From the NCBI GenBank assembly GCA_043818215.1, contig JBDRGC010000121.1:1-32071 (forward strand): DNA of 32,071 nucleotides. Direction: 5' to 3'. The notes under the pieces were generated by a model, which saw only the letters and a list, made by a program, of their open reading frames with translations, was not told where the DNA came from and made no database searches. Source of the stretch: JBDRGC01 sp043818215 (GTDB taxonomy: Bacteria > Chloroflexota > Anaerolineae > Anaerolineales > UBA11858). Within the stretch, counting starts at the first letter, position 1. The number at the start of each line of letters is the position of its first letter. Shown here piece by piece: positions 21,826 through 29,884 of the stretch. A program made the position numbers and the translations under genes.

Positions 21826-23559
21826 TCAATATCGGCCTGTCGAGATTCTCCCTATTTCTTTGGAATCCAGGATCAGCACAGTTTCCCCCTCGCCCAGGAT
21901 GCTCACTCCGGTCAGACCGGGGATATTGCGCAGGGCAGCCGGTAATGGCTTGACGACAATCTCCTCGTGCCCCAGAATCGTGTCCACTTCCAGGCCAATT
22001 GTTTGCCCATTGTGCTGTACGATAAGCGCGCAACGCGGATCGGAATCGGCCTCGGAAATTTGCAAGAGGTCGCTTAACCGGCACAAAGGCAGCACGCCTT
22101 CATCCAGGCGGATGACTCGCTGGTTGCCAATATACTCTATCCGGGCTGAGTCGAGTTCTATAATGCGCTCGACTTGAGTTACGGGAATAGCGTACTGTTC
22201 ATTTCCCACCCGGATCAGCATAGCATTCACCAATGCCAGCATCACCGGCAGCTTGATGCGGAAGGTGCTCCCCTGCCCTGGACATGTTTCGATCTCCAGA
22301 GAACCTCTCAGCGACTCCACTTCCTTTTTGACGACGCCCATTCCCACCCCCCGGCCAGAGATACTCGTTACTGTTTCGCTCAGTGAGAATCCTGGGTGGC
22401 AGATGAATTCCAGAATCTGGGTCTCGTTCATCTCTGCAATCGCTTCTAGCGTGATAATGCCCCGTTCCACAGCGGCGGAAGCAATACGCTGCCAATCCAT
22501 GCCCCGCCCATCGTCGCCGACTTCGATAACCACCATATCACGCTCCCGCCGGGCAGACAAACGGAGTGTGCCCGAGGGCGGTTTGCCGGCCGCTTGCCGT
22601 TCAGCGGGGGTTTCCAATCCGTGATCGGCGGCATTACGCAGCAGGTGCAGCAGGGGGTCGCCGAGGGCCTCCAATGCTGTGCGGTCTAATTCCACCTCTC
22701 CTCCATCGATGATAAGTTGAGCTTCTTTGCCCTCCCGCTTGAGAATATCTCTTACCATGCGCGGGAAACGGTCGAACACGTGGGCAACGGGAACCATCCG
22801 CATCTTCAGAACAGCGTCTTGCAGTTGAGCCAGCAAACGATTATGAACTACCAGGGCCTCATTCAGAGGCAATATATCATAACGCTGCCCCAGGCGGGTC
22901 AGCACGCTGCGGTGGATGACCATCTCGATGACCACGTTTAGCAGATCATCCAGATGTCTCACATCAACACGAATCATCGTCGCGGCTGCTTGTGGTCGGC
23001 GGTCTATGGTCAATTGGTCGGGCAGCAGTCGTCGGTCGGGCTGCAGTCGTCGGTCGGGCTGTAGTCGCCGGTCGCCGGTCTGTCGCCGGTCGGTGGTCTG
23101 TCGTCGGTCAGCGGTTGGTTGGTCGGTCGTCGATGGGTCGTCGGTCGTCGGTCGTCGGTCGTCGGGTCTGTAACTCCGCACTCGTTCCAGCGTGGGTGAG
23201 ATGTCGGTTTCTCCTGTGCCGCCAACGGCCACCTCATTCATCAACATTTGAATCCCATCGTTGGCTGCAAACAGAATATCCACCAATTCCGGCGTCAGTG
23301 GCCAGTCACCGTCGCGCACCTTGTGTAACGCGTCCTCGGCAGCGTGGGCCAGGGTTGCAATATTGTTGTAGCCCATCGTGGCCGAATTGCCTTTGAGAGA
23401 GTGAGCCGCGCGGAACATCGTTTCGACTGCTTCGGCATCGTCTGGCGTACGCTCCAGGGTGAGTACACACTGGTTAAGCGTCTGTACGTGTCTCTGGGCC
23501 TCTTCGATGAACAGGTCGAGAAATTGTGATAGATCAAAATCAGGAATGGCGTCAGTCAT
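21826..23559 (-). CDS. cheA: Chemotaxis histidine kinase CheA
   Basis: 577 residues. The P1 phosphotransfer domain has the phospho-accepting His53 (AAHSLKGNSA). A dimerisation helix pair follows (VDVRHLDDLLNVVIEMVIHRSVL, about 198-220), then the ATPase domain (N box LLRNAADHGLE, GDDGRGMDW, ISGRGVGMGVVKKEV) and a C-terminal CheW-like domain (VGNEQYAIPVTQVERI). It autophosphorylates under receptor control and passes phosphate to the CheB receiver and any CheY. The CheY-binding P2 domain is not evident; residues 131-191 are an Arg/Asp/Thr-rich repetitive linker. The ATG at 23559 has AAAGG seven bases upstream. A run of 14 G lies 29 bases before the start. Confidence 0.95.
   Translation of the reverse strand: MTDAIPDFDLSQFLDLFIEEAQRHVQTLNQCVLTLERTPDDAEAVETMFRAAHSLKGNSATMGYNNIATLAHAAEDALHKVRDGDWPLTPELVDILFAANDGIQMLMNEVAVGGTGETDISPTLERVRSYRPDDRRPTTDDPSTTDQPTADRRQTTDRRQTGDRRLQPDRRLQPDRRLLPDQLTIDRRPQAAATMIRVDVRHLDDLLNVVIEMVIHRSVLTRLGQRYDILPLNEALVVHNRLLAQLQDAVLKMRMVPVAHVFDRFPRMVRDILKREGKEAQLIIDGGEVELDRTALEALGDPLLHLLRNAADHGLETPAERQAAGKPPSGTLRLSARRERDMVVIEVGDDGRGMDWQRIASAAVERGIITLEAIAEMNETQILEFICHPGFSLSETVTSISGRGVGMGVVKKEVESLRGSLEIETCPGQGSTFRIKLPVMLALVNAMLIRVGNEQYAIPVTQVERIIELDSARIEYIGNQRVIRLDEGVLPLCRLSDLLQISEADSDPRCALIVQHNGQTIGLEVDTILGHEEIVVKPLPAALRNIPGLTGVSILGEGETVLILDSKEIGRISTGRY
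23010..23165. repeat. GTCGGTCG-type short tandem repeats inside cheA
   Basis: The plus strand is a run of GTCGGTCG, TCGTCGG and GTCGCCGG variants. Translated on the minus strand it gives the DRRLQPDRRLQPDRRLLP and TDRRQT units of the CheA linker. The repeat keeps the reading frame open across about 50 codons. Confidence 0.8.
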
Positions 23560-23587
23560 GGTGTTGCCTTTCTGGTGACAAAAACGT

Positions 23588-23601
23588 GGGGGGGGGGGGG
23601 G
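23588..23601. repeat. Homopolymer of 14 G upstream of cheA
   Basis: Fourteen consecutive G on the plus strand (C on the cheA strand), 29 bases upstream of the cheA ATG and about 60 bases after the cheB stop. It lies in the intergenic leader of cheA. Such tracts can change length by slippage; they are also prone to sequencing error. Confidence 0.8.
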
Positions 23602-23662
23602 TGGCTGGGGGCGGGTGGCGAATGGAGGATGGCGGCACGCTTCACGCTCTCCGCTCCACGCT

Positions 23663-24709
23663 TCACGACCCCCGTATCGCTTCAACGATAGCGCGTGGCA
23701 TTTCGGATAGAGGCAAGACTCTATCCACCACGCCGCGCGCGATGGCGGCCTTGGGCATCCCGAAAATGGTGCTCGATTCCTTGTCTTGAGCCAGTGTGAT
23801 GCCGCCGGCTGCCTTGATCTGTGTCATTCCATCGGCGCCATCGCTGCCCATCCCGGTCAACAAGACGCCTATGCAGCGGAATCCGTTCAGGCGGGCTGCG
23901 GAGGCCATCATTACATCGGCTGAGGGGCGGACAGAGTTCACCGGCGGCGTATCCTGGAGATGAAGCCTGGGACGACCGCGTTCTTTTACGACTACCGTGT
24001 GAATCCCGCCGGGGGCAACGTAGGCTGATCTGGCTATCATTTCCTGACCGTCTTTGGCCTCTTCGACGTGCAGAGGGCTGCGTTGATCCAGACGTTGGGC
24101 AAAGGATGCCGTGAAGCCGGCCGGCATGTGCTGCACGATCAGCACGCTGGCCGGCAGATCAGCCGGCAGGCGGCTCAAGAGGCTGCCTACAGCTTTTGGG
24201 CCGCCGGTCGAAGCGCCAATAGCCAGCACCCAACGATACCCGGTGGCAGGAGGAAAAGGCGTTGTGGTTGGCAGGGCGACCGGTCCCGTATCGAACATCA
24301 CCCGGTCCAGGTTGACCAGTGTAGCCAGTTTCACCTTATTTATCAATTCGTCACGCACTTTGTACACGTCAATCGAAATAGTACCCGATGGTTTGGACAC
24401 GAATTCGACAGCCCCCAGTTCCAATGCCCGCACCGCCGCGTCTCCATCTTTGACTCCGCTGAGCATGACTACCGGGGTCGGAGTGTGTTGCATGATCTGT
24501 TGCAGGGCATCCAAACCGTTCATGCGGGGCATCTCTATATCCATCGTCACCACGTCCGGGCGAAGAGCCTCTACCTTTTGGATAGCTTCGTAGCCATCAG
24601 CCGCAGTAGCCACGACGCGCAGGCCGGGATCACTTTCCAGCAAGTGGGTGATGAGCCGCTGCATGAGGGGAGAATCATCTACTACAAGTATGTCTATGGT
24701 TACGGGCAT
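23663..24709 (-). CDS. cheB: Chemotaxis protein-glutamate methylesterase CheB
   Basis: 348 residues. The receiver domain has Asp11/Asp12 and the phospho-acceptor Asp57 (VTMDIEMPRMNG), with Lys106 in VSKPSG. The C-terminal esterase has the triad Ser167 (GASTGGP), His194 (QHMPAGF) and Asp290 (GMGSDGADG). It removes methyl groups from receptor glutamates and deamidates glutamines, giving adaptation. The ATG at 24709 is the natural domain start. Short tandem repeats fill the space upstream. It is followed by cheA after about 100 bases. Confidence 0.96.
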   Translation of the reverse strand: MPVTIDILVVDDSPLMQRLITHLLESDPGLRVVATAADGYEAIQKVEALRPDVVTMDIEMPRMNGLDALQQIMQHTPTPVVMLSGVKDGDAAVRALELGAVEFVSKPSGTISIDVYKVRDELINKVKLATLVNLDRVMFDTGPVALPTTTPFPPATGYRWVLAIGASTGGPKAVGSLLSRLPADLPASVLIVQHMPAGFTASFAQRLDQRSPLHVEEAKDGQEMIARSAYVAPGGIHTVVVKERGRPRLHLQDTPPVNSVRPSADVMMASAARLNGFRCIGVLLTGMGSDGADGMTQIKAAGGITLAQDKESSTIFGMPKAAIARGVVDRVLPLSEMPRAIVEAIRGS

Positions 24710-24727
24710 TTATAATACCTCAGTGAG

Positions 24728-24830
24728 GCGAGTAGGTGAGTGGCGAGTGGCAAGTGGCGAGTGGCAAGTGGCGAGTGGCGAGTGGCGAATGGCGAGTGGA
24801 GAGTGGCGAGTGGAGAGTGGAGAGTGGCGA
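24728..24830. repeat. Tandem heptamers (GAGTGGC type) upstream of cheB
   Basis: About fourteen units of GAGTGGC with variants AAGTGGC, GAATGGC and GAGTGGA in a head-to-tail run that starts about 20 bases before the cheB ATG. Between this run and the next repeat (24831-24939) I see nothing I can support. Confidence 0.85.
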
Positions 24831-24939
24831 CGAAATGCTCTGGCTGCCGTCCTAGGCGGCGGTGGCAGGGGTGGCGGGTGGCAGCATACCGCTTCACTAA
24901 TATGAAACCTACTTGCTAAAGATAAACACAATTTCTCTC

Positions 24940-24992
24940 AACATGCTTCAGCATGTTTTCTGTACCAGCCCCCGAATTCATTCGGTGGGGCT
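24940..24992. repeat. Double-hairpin dispersed repeat, copy 2
   Basis: AACATGC..GCATGTTTTCTGTACCAG followed by CCCCGAATTCATTCGGTGGGG. It is the counterpart of 17810-17862. It lies downstream of the cheW stop and might act as a bidirectional 3' structure. Confidence 0.7.
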
Positions 24993-25051
24993 TTGTGATG
25001 CGTGAAAGTTGGATAACATCGTTTCACGCCTAACGCCTAACGCTTAACGTC

Positions 25052-25549
25052 TCACGTTTTCACGTCCCACTCCTCCACCTCGGCTACCTCTTCGACTGTC
25101 AACAACCGGCTCAAGTCGAGCAGTACGATCAAGCGATCTTCGTGGTGAGTCACCCCGGTGAGGTAGACACCGTTGACCTGGGCGACCATCTCTGGTGGCG
25201 GTTCGATGGACTCGTCCGGCAGGCGCAAGATACCAACGACTGAGTCTACTAACATGCCGACAGGCTGCGTTCCCAATTCCACGATCAGGATGCGGGCTTT
25301 GTCGCTGTAGGCCTCCCCATCGAGTAAGGCCAGCCGCTTTTTGAGATCTACCACCGGCACTACCTGGCCATGATAGTTGATCATGCCTTCTAGAAAGTGA
25401 GGCGCATGAGGTACACGCGTGATGGGTGTCAGGCGCACGATACGCAGCATCTGGCTGATCTCGACGCTGAACTGCGTCTCTCCCAGGAAAAAAACCACAT
25501 ATTGATTGCCTGTTGTTCGTTTGGCTTGTATTGAATGTTTGCTATTCAT
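25052..25549 (-). CDS. cheW: Chemotaxis coupling protein CheW
   Basis: 165 residues that make up a single CheW SH3-like domain pair: QYVVFFLGETQFSVEISQML (about 16-35), ITRVPHAPHFLEGMINYHGQ, VVPVVDLKKRL and VGMLVDSVVGIL. It links receptors to CheA. The ATG at 25549 has AAGGA close upstream. It lies between the second receptor gene and cheB, with repeat-rich gaps on both sides, so it may have its own promoter. Confidence 0.94.
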   Translation of the reverse strand: MNSKHSIQAKRTTGNQYVVFFLGETQFSVEISQMLRIVRLTPITRVPHAPHFLEGMINYHGQVVPVVDLKKRLALLDGEAYSDKARILIVELGTQPVGMLVDSVVGILRLPDESIEPPPEMVAQVNGVYLTGVTHHEDRLIVLLDLSRLLTVEEVAEVEEWDVKT

Positions 25550-25814
25550 TCGTCCTTACTCCTAATTCTCTACGCTGTCATTCCCCTGCTTTGCACGCCT
25601 TCGGCGAAGGGGACGATGTGCAAGCCTGCGACACTGGCACCGCATGCACACCTGCCCTCCCGAAGGACATACCACCCCAGAACGGTGGTACCTGGGGTCG
25701 GGACGATGCCCTATGCAAGGATGGTATGGCGGGCGGTGCCAGGGAGTGTAGGTGAGCAATCTTTCACTTGGCAAGGATGAGATTGCTTCGTTCCTACTAA
25801 GTAACATAATACCA
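25550..25814. other. Non-coding interval between cheW and the receptor gene, hairpin-rich
   Basis: It contains a GC-rich stem TACCACC..GGTGGTA (about 25669-25692). At 25755-25795 there is a partial copy of the TGTCATTGCGA repeat family core (GAGCAATC..GGCAAGGATGAGATTGCTTCG). No protein or promoter that I can support. Confidence 0.4.
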
Positions 25815-25931
25815 TGTCATTGCGAACCGATGTTTTGCGGTGAAGCAATCTCCCTCTCGCCAAGGAGGAGATTGCTCACCTGCACTGCGTTCCGGCGCAA
25901 GTGTCAGCGGTAAAGCTGCTTCGCAATGACA
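25815..25931. repeat. TGTCATTGCGA-ended dispersed repeat, copy 2
   Basis: Perfect 12-bp terminal inverted repeats: TGTCATTGCGAA (25815-25826) and TTCGCAATGACA (25920-25931). The interior is shared with 21690-21815. It lies 52 bases after the stop side of the second receptor gene. Confidence 0.85.
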
Positions 25932-25983
25932 ATTACCGAGTTTGGTTGCCTACCTTTCGGCAGACAGGCGGTGGTAGGCCGCG

Positions 25984-27594
25984 CTACGAATCATCGAGTA
26001 ATTCACTACCGTCCGGGAGCAGCGACAGAGGAACCGACTCGCCGGCGTCTTTGAGCCGCTTTCTCTGGCAGGCCTCGAAGTCGCCTTTGCAGTATTGTTG
26101 GATAAAATTGTGTTCGACATCAGCAGCAGCCAGGCGTTCGAAAATTGGGCAGCCGGTCAGGTTCGGACAGATCAGGATAGAAGTGGATGCAATTTTGGAG
26201 ACAATCTGCCGCAGGCCGTTGGCTACTTCAGCTAATATTTGGGCAGAAATGGTTACTTGCACGATGGAGGCGGCCTGCTCTTCGATCGATGCGGCGATCT
26301 GTTCGGTGGCAGCCGCGTTCCTCTCGGTCACGCTTGCGATCCCGTTTACCGCCTCTACCATGTCGGCAGAGGCTCTCTCTTGTTCCCCTGTCATGATGTT
26401 AACTTGTCGGGTCAATGTGAGAGTCTGCATCGTGCCTGTTTGCATCTCTTCCATGCTTGTTAATACATCTACCAGTTGTGCTCCGATTTCGTGACTCAGC
26501 ACATTGATCTCCCCCACCGAATGGGCTGAATGTTCAGCCAGCCGGCGCACCTCATCGGCGACCACTGCGAAGCCCGCACCGGCCTCCCCAGCCCGGGCGG
26601 CTTCGATCGAAGCATTGAGAGCCAGCAGGTTGGTCTGGCCGGCGATTTTCTCCACCATGATCACCACTTGTCCAATCACTCCCAATTTGTCACCTAAATC
26701 CTGTACCACCCGGGCGGTGTTTTGGGCCAGTGTCTGTGCCTGGGCCGAAGACTCACCAGCTTGACGAGCGTCACCGCTGATTTGGTGTGTGGCGTCCGCC
26801 AACTGGGCCATGGCTTGCGAGGCTATTTCCGCCTGCCGGGTTTGAGAACCGGCGCCTATGGCCATCTGACCGGTGGCTCTGGCGATTTCCTCTGTGCCGC
26901 TGCCGACTTGTTGCATCGTGGCTGCCAATTCTTCAGCCAGGGGCGCCAACCGGGCGGCTGCTTCGATGACATCGGCGATCAGCCCCTCGTTGGCCGCCAA
27001 TTGCAAGCTCAACGCTTGAGCATCATCCTCGGATTGGCGGATTGCCAGGGTTACGTCCCGTCCAAACAGCCAGGAGAGCAAAGCCAGCACATAGTTTACT
27101 GCCAGCGGAATACTGAGAAACAAGGCTTCGTTCCTTTCGGTTTCAGGCAGGTCGGCGGCGCTCCAACCTCCACGCAGGGTTATGACGATCAGCAAGAGCA
27201 AGGCAATAACGGTGGCTGTGACAAAAGAGCTGCGAGGGGTGAGTAACATGCTGGTCGCGACCGTCGCGGGGAGCAGGATGAAAGGAGCGATGAGGAAGAA
27301 CAAAGGGGATACAGACGGCGCCAAAAGCGCTCCGGTGACGAATAATATCCAGCAACTCAGGAAGAGGATGGAGGCCAGACGCAGCTGCTTCCAGCGCAGC
27401 AAACCATAACACACAAGTATCAGTAGTAGCAATGCGGCTTGGGCAACAGCAATTATGGGTGAGAGAGAACGAAGCAAGCTGACTATCAGTCCGATGGCGG
27501 TAAACGCGCCAAAACTGAACAGCAAGAGATGCAACATGCGTGCCTTGCGTTGATCTTCTGCTCGCTCATAGATTGGTTGGGATAAAGTGGACAT
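25984..27594 (-). CDS. Methyl-accepting chemotaxis protein with a multi-helix membrane sensor and a four-Cys tail
   Basis: 536 residues. The first 190 hold about six membrane helices (LLLFSFGAFTAIGLIV through VNYVLALLSWLFG) without a large periplasmic domain, so it probably senses within the membrane. There is no clear HAMP domain. The signalling hairpin has the conserved tip NLLALNASIEAARAGEAGAG and FAVVADEVRRLAE. The end (about 483-536) is a cysteine module C-x5-C-x19-C-x6-C (CPNLTGC, QYCKGDFEAC) shared with the next receptor. GAGGA precedes the ATG. No CheR-binding pentapeptide is visible at the C-terminus. Confidence 0.92.
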   Translation of the reverse strand: MSTLSQPIYERAEDQRKARMLHLLLFSFGAFTAIGLIVSLLRSLSPIIAVAQAALLLLILVCYGLLRWKQLRLASILFLSCWILFVTGALLAPSVSPLFFLIAPFILLPATVATSMLLTPRSSFVTATVIALLLLIVITLRGGWSAADLPETERNEALFLSIPLAVNYVLALLSWLFGRDVTLAIRQSEDDAQALSLQLAANEGLIADVIEAAARLAPLAEELAATMQQVGSGTEEIARATGQMAIGAGSQTRQAEIASQAMAQLADATHQISGDARQAGESSAQAQTLAQNTARVVQDLGDKLGVIGQVVIMVEKIAGQTNLLALNASIEAARAGEAGAGFAVVADEVRRLAEHSAHSVGEINVLSHEIGAQLVDVLTSMEEMQTGTMQTLTLTRQVNIMTGEQERASADMVEAVNGIASVTERNAAATEQIAASIEEQAASIVQVTISAQILAEVANGLRQIVSKIASTSILICPNLTGCPIFERLAAADVEHNFIQQYCKGDFEACQRKRLKDAGESVPLSLLPDGSELLDDS

Positions 27595-27604
27595 TTTTCC
27601 TCGT

Positions 27605-27735
27605 TGCGGGGTGTCAGGTGTCAGGGATCAGTAAATCAGTAGGTCAGTAGACCAGTAGGTCAGTAGATAAGGAATCAGGTAGCTGTTCCCTGATCTACTG
27701 ATACCTGGTTTCCTGCCTCCTGCTTCCTGCCTCCT
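27605..27735. repeat. Short tandem repeats between the two receptor genes
   Basis: 8-mers AGTAGGTC/AGTAGACC repeat in tandem, followed by TTCCTGCCTCCTGC repeats. The array fills the whole gap between the two receptor genes. Confidence 0.7.
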
Positions 27736-27739
27736 GCCT

Positions 27740-29884
27740 TCAAAACAGGCTACCGCCGTCTGGGCACAGCGTCGGCGGGACTGGCTTGCCGGCGTCTTTG
27801 CGTTTCTTTCTTTCGCATTCTTCGAAGTTGTCTTTGCAATATTGGCTGATGTAATTCGACGTATATGCGGAGAAGCTCTCAAGAAACTTACAGGCGTCAA
27901 AGTTTGGGCAGATGGCGCGCTCCCCGGTTGTGAACTCAGATACGGTCTGCTGCAAGCTATTGGCTAGTTCAGTTAAAACCTGTGCGGAAGAGGCTAATTG
28001 CTCCATCGAGGCTACTTGCTCTTCGATGGATGTTGCGATCTGTTCGGTGGCGGCTGCATTCTCTTCGGCCACGGCAGCCATATCGTTGACTGCCTCCACC
28101 ATGGCTTCTGAGGCCCGATTTTGTTCTTCTGTCGATGTTTCGACCTCCTGGGCTAAGGATACTGTATATGTTGCTCCCGTCTGGGTTTCTTTCATAGCCG
28201 CTAGTACCTCCCGCAGGCGGTCTCCAATTTCCTGGCTCAGTGTCGCGATTTCTCTCACCGAATCTGCCGAGTATTCGGCCAACCGGCGTACTTCGTCGGC
28301 CACCACCGCGAAGCCGGCGCCGTGCTCACCGGCTCGGGCTGCCTCGATGGAGGCGTTCAGGGCCAAAAGATTGGTTTGGTCGGCGATCTTTTCCACCAAT
28401 GTTACCACCCGCTCGATTTCGCCCAGTCTTGTCCCCAGGGTTTCAACTACCTGGGCTGTGTTTTGCACCGATTCCTGGGAGCGGTTTGAAGCCTCTCCGG
28501 TCTGGCGAGCATTCTCGGCGATCTGACCGGTGCTGGCGGCCAGTTGAGCGGCTGAGTGCGAAGCGTGCTCCGCCTGACGGGCCTGATTGGCTGCCCCTTG
28601 CGACATCTCACTCACGGTTATAGCGATTTGCTCGGCGGAGGTGTTCATTTGTTCTGTCATGGCTGCCATTTCCTCGCTGGAGGCGGAAAGTTGCTGCGAG
28701 GTCTGCACGATCTGCTCCAATAGATGGCGCAGGTTTTCGACCATGCGGTTGAAGGCCGTAGCCATGATGCCTATTTCATCTTGTGAAGTGACAGGGATGG
28801 TTTGAGTCAGATCGCCGGCTGCGGCTCGTTCCGCTACGCGGCTCATCACCACCAGGGGTGAACTGATACGATTGATATTGAAGCTGGTTACCACCAGAAT
28901 GATGGTCAAGATGACAAACCCCGTCAGCAGCGACATATTACTGCTGTGCTGAATATTGGCCACAATATCGTTACGCAGGGCGCTGAGCTCGACAATTCCG
29001 ATAAGTTTCCCAGAATAATCGTACAGCGGCCCATCCAGTACACCGTAATGGTCCCCGGCTTGTGAAATTCTGCTGATAACCAACTCTTCAGTCTCGCGCA
29101 CCTGTTTGTATATTTCAGCGGGCAGCGGTAAACGTTCATCCGTAGTCGAGGCATAGAGCCACAAGTCATCACTCACCACTGACTCGGCCTTGTCTATGTT
29201 CTCGAACATGTCAATCTCGTCGCTGCTGGCAATTAAATAAATGCACGCATCCATATCACGTTGTGAGGCGTAGTACCTCAAAAATGATTCCCCGAAATCA
29301 AGGCCAAATTCCACTGTTCCAACGTGCTGCCATCCAAGGCTAATAGGAGCGATACCCCGGATTACCAACCCATCCCGGCCTTTCTCCAAACCGCTAATGG
29401 AGGTTTGGTTAGCATTGGCTGTTACAACCAAGCGGCGAAAGGATGACAGGTCGTCGCCGTATTCATCCGGTTTGTGCAATCGCAGGAACGAAGTGGCCGG
29501 CGGTGTGTGGAAGTGAAATACGTATAGGTCAATTTTTTCGTTCAGCTCATCATAGATTGGTAAGGCCAATCGCATCAGTTCATCCCGATCCCGTGCAGCT
29601 AAGGCTGCCTGAACGTCAGGCTGTTGGGCTAGACTTAGTGCCAGCGCCAGAGATATTTCACCATGATCAACTATCGTTGTAGTCAAGGATGTGTAGTGAT
29701 CCCGAAATAGCCGATCTTCTTCTTGCTCGGTCAGGTTGTTTTGGTTGATGATAGATAAGGTCACCAGTACCGCTACAGTGAGGGTGAGACCAGCAGCGAT
29801 GAAGAGGAACATACGCTGTGTGATCTTCAGCCGCGCAAATAAATTCCGCCGCTTTTTATCAGATGATGAATTTTGCTGATTCAT
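27740..29884 (-). CDS. Methyl-accepting chemotaxis protein with a Cache sensor, HAMP and a four-Cys tail
   Basis: 714 residues. TM1 at about 26-46 (FLFIAAGLTLTVAVLVTLSI), then a periplasmic Cache-type domain to about 310. The stretch FHFHTPPATSFLRLHKPDEY recalls the dCache_3 family. TM2 follows (LLTGFVILTIILVVTSF), then HAMP (ISSPLVVMSRVAERAAAGDL) and the signalling hairpin tip NLLALNASIEAARAGEHGAG. The C-terminal cysteine module C-x5-C-x17-C-x6-C (CPNFDAC, QYCKDNFEEC) matches the other receptor. AAGGAG lies six bases before the ATG, and the start overlaps the cheR stop as ATGA. Confidence 0.95.
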   Translation of the reverse strand: MNQQNSSSDKKRRNLFARLKITQRMFLFIAAGLTLTVAVLVTLSIINQNNLTEQEEDRLFRDHYTSLTTTIVDHGEISLALALSLAQQPDVQAALAARDRDELMRLALPIYDELNEKIDLYVFHFHTPPATSFLRLHKPDEYGDDLSSFRRLVVTANANQTSISGLEKGRDGLVIRGIAPISLGWQHVGTVEFGLDFGESFLRYYASQRDMDACIYLIASSDEIDMFENIDKAESVVSDDLWLYASTTDERLPLPAEIYKQVRETEELVISRISQAGDHYGVLDGPLYDYSGKLIGIVELSALRNDIVANIQHSSNMSLLTGFVILTIILVVTSFNINRISSPLVVMSRVAERAAAGDLTQTIPVTSQDEIGIMATAFNRMVENLRHLLEQIVQTSQQLSASSEEMAAMTEQMNTSAEQIAITVSEMSQGAANQARQAEHASHSAAQLAASTGQIAENARQTGEASNRSQESVQNTAQVVETLGTRLGEIERVVTLVEKIADQTNLLALNASIEAARAGEHGAGFAVVADEVRRLAEYSADSVREIATLSQEIGDRLREVLAAMKETQTGATYTVSLAQEVETSTEEQNRASEAMVEAVNDMAAVAEENAAATEQIATSIEEQVASMEQLASSAQVLTELANSLQQTVSEFTTGERAICPNFDACKFLESFSAYTSNYISQYCKDNFEECERKKRKDAGKPVPPTLCPDGGSLF

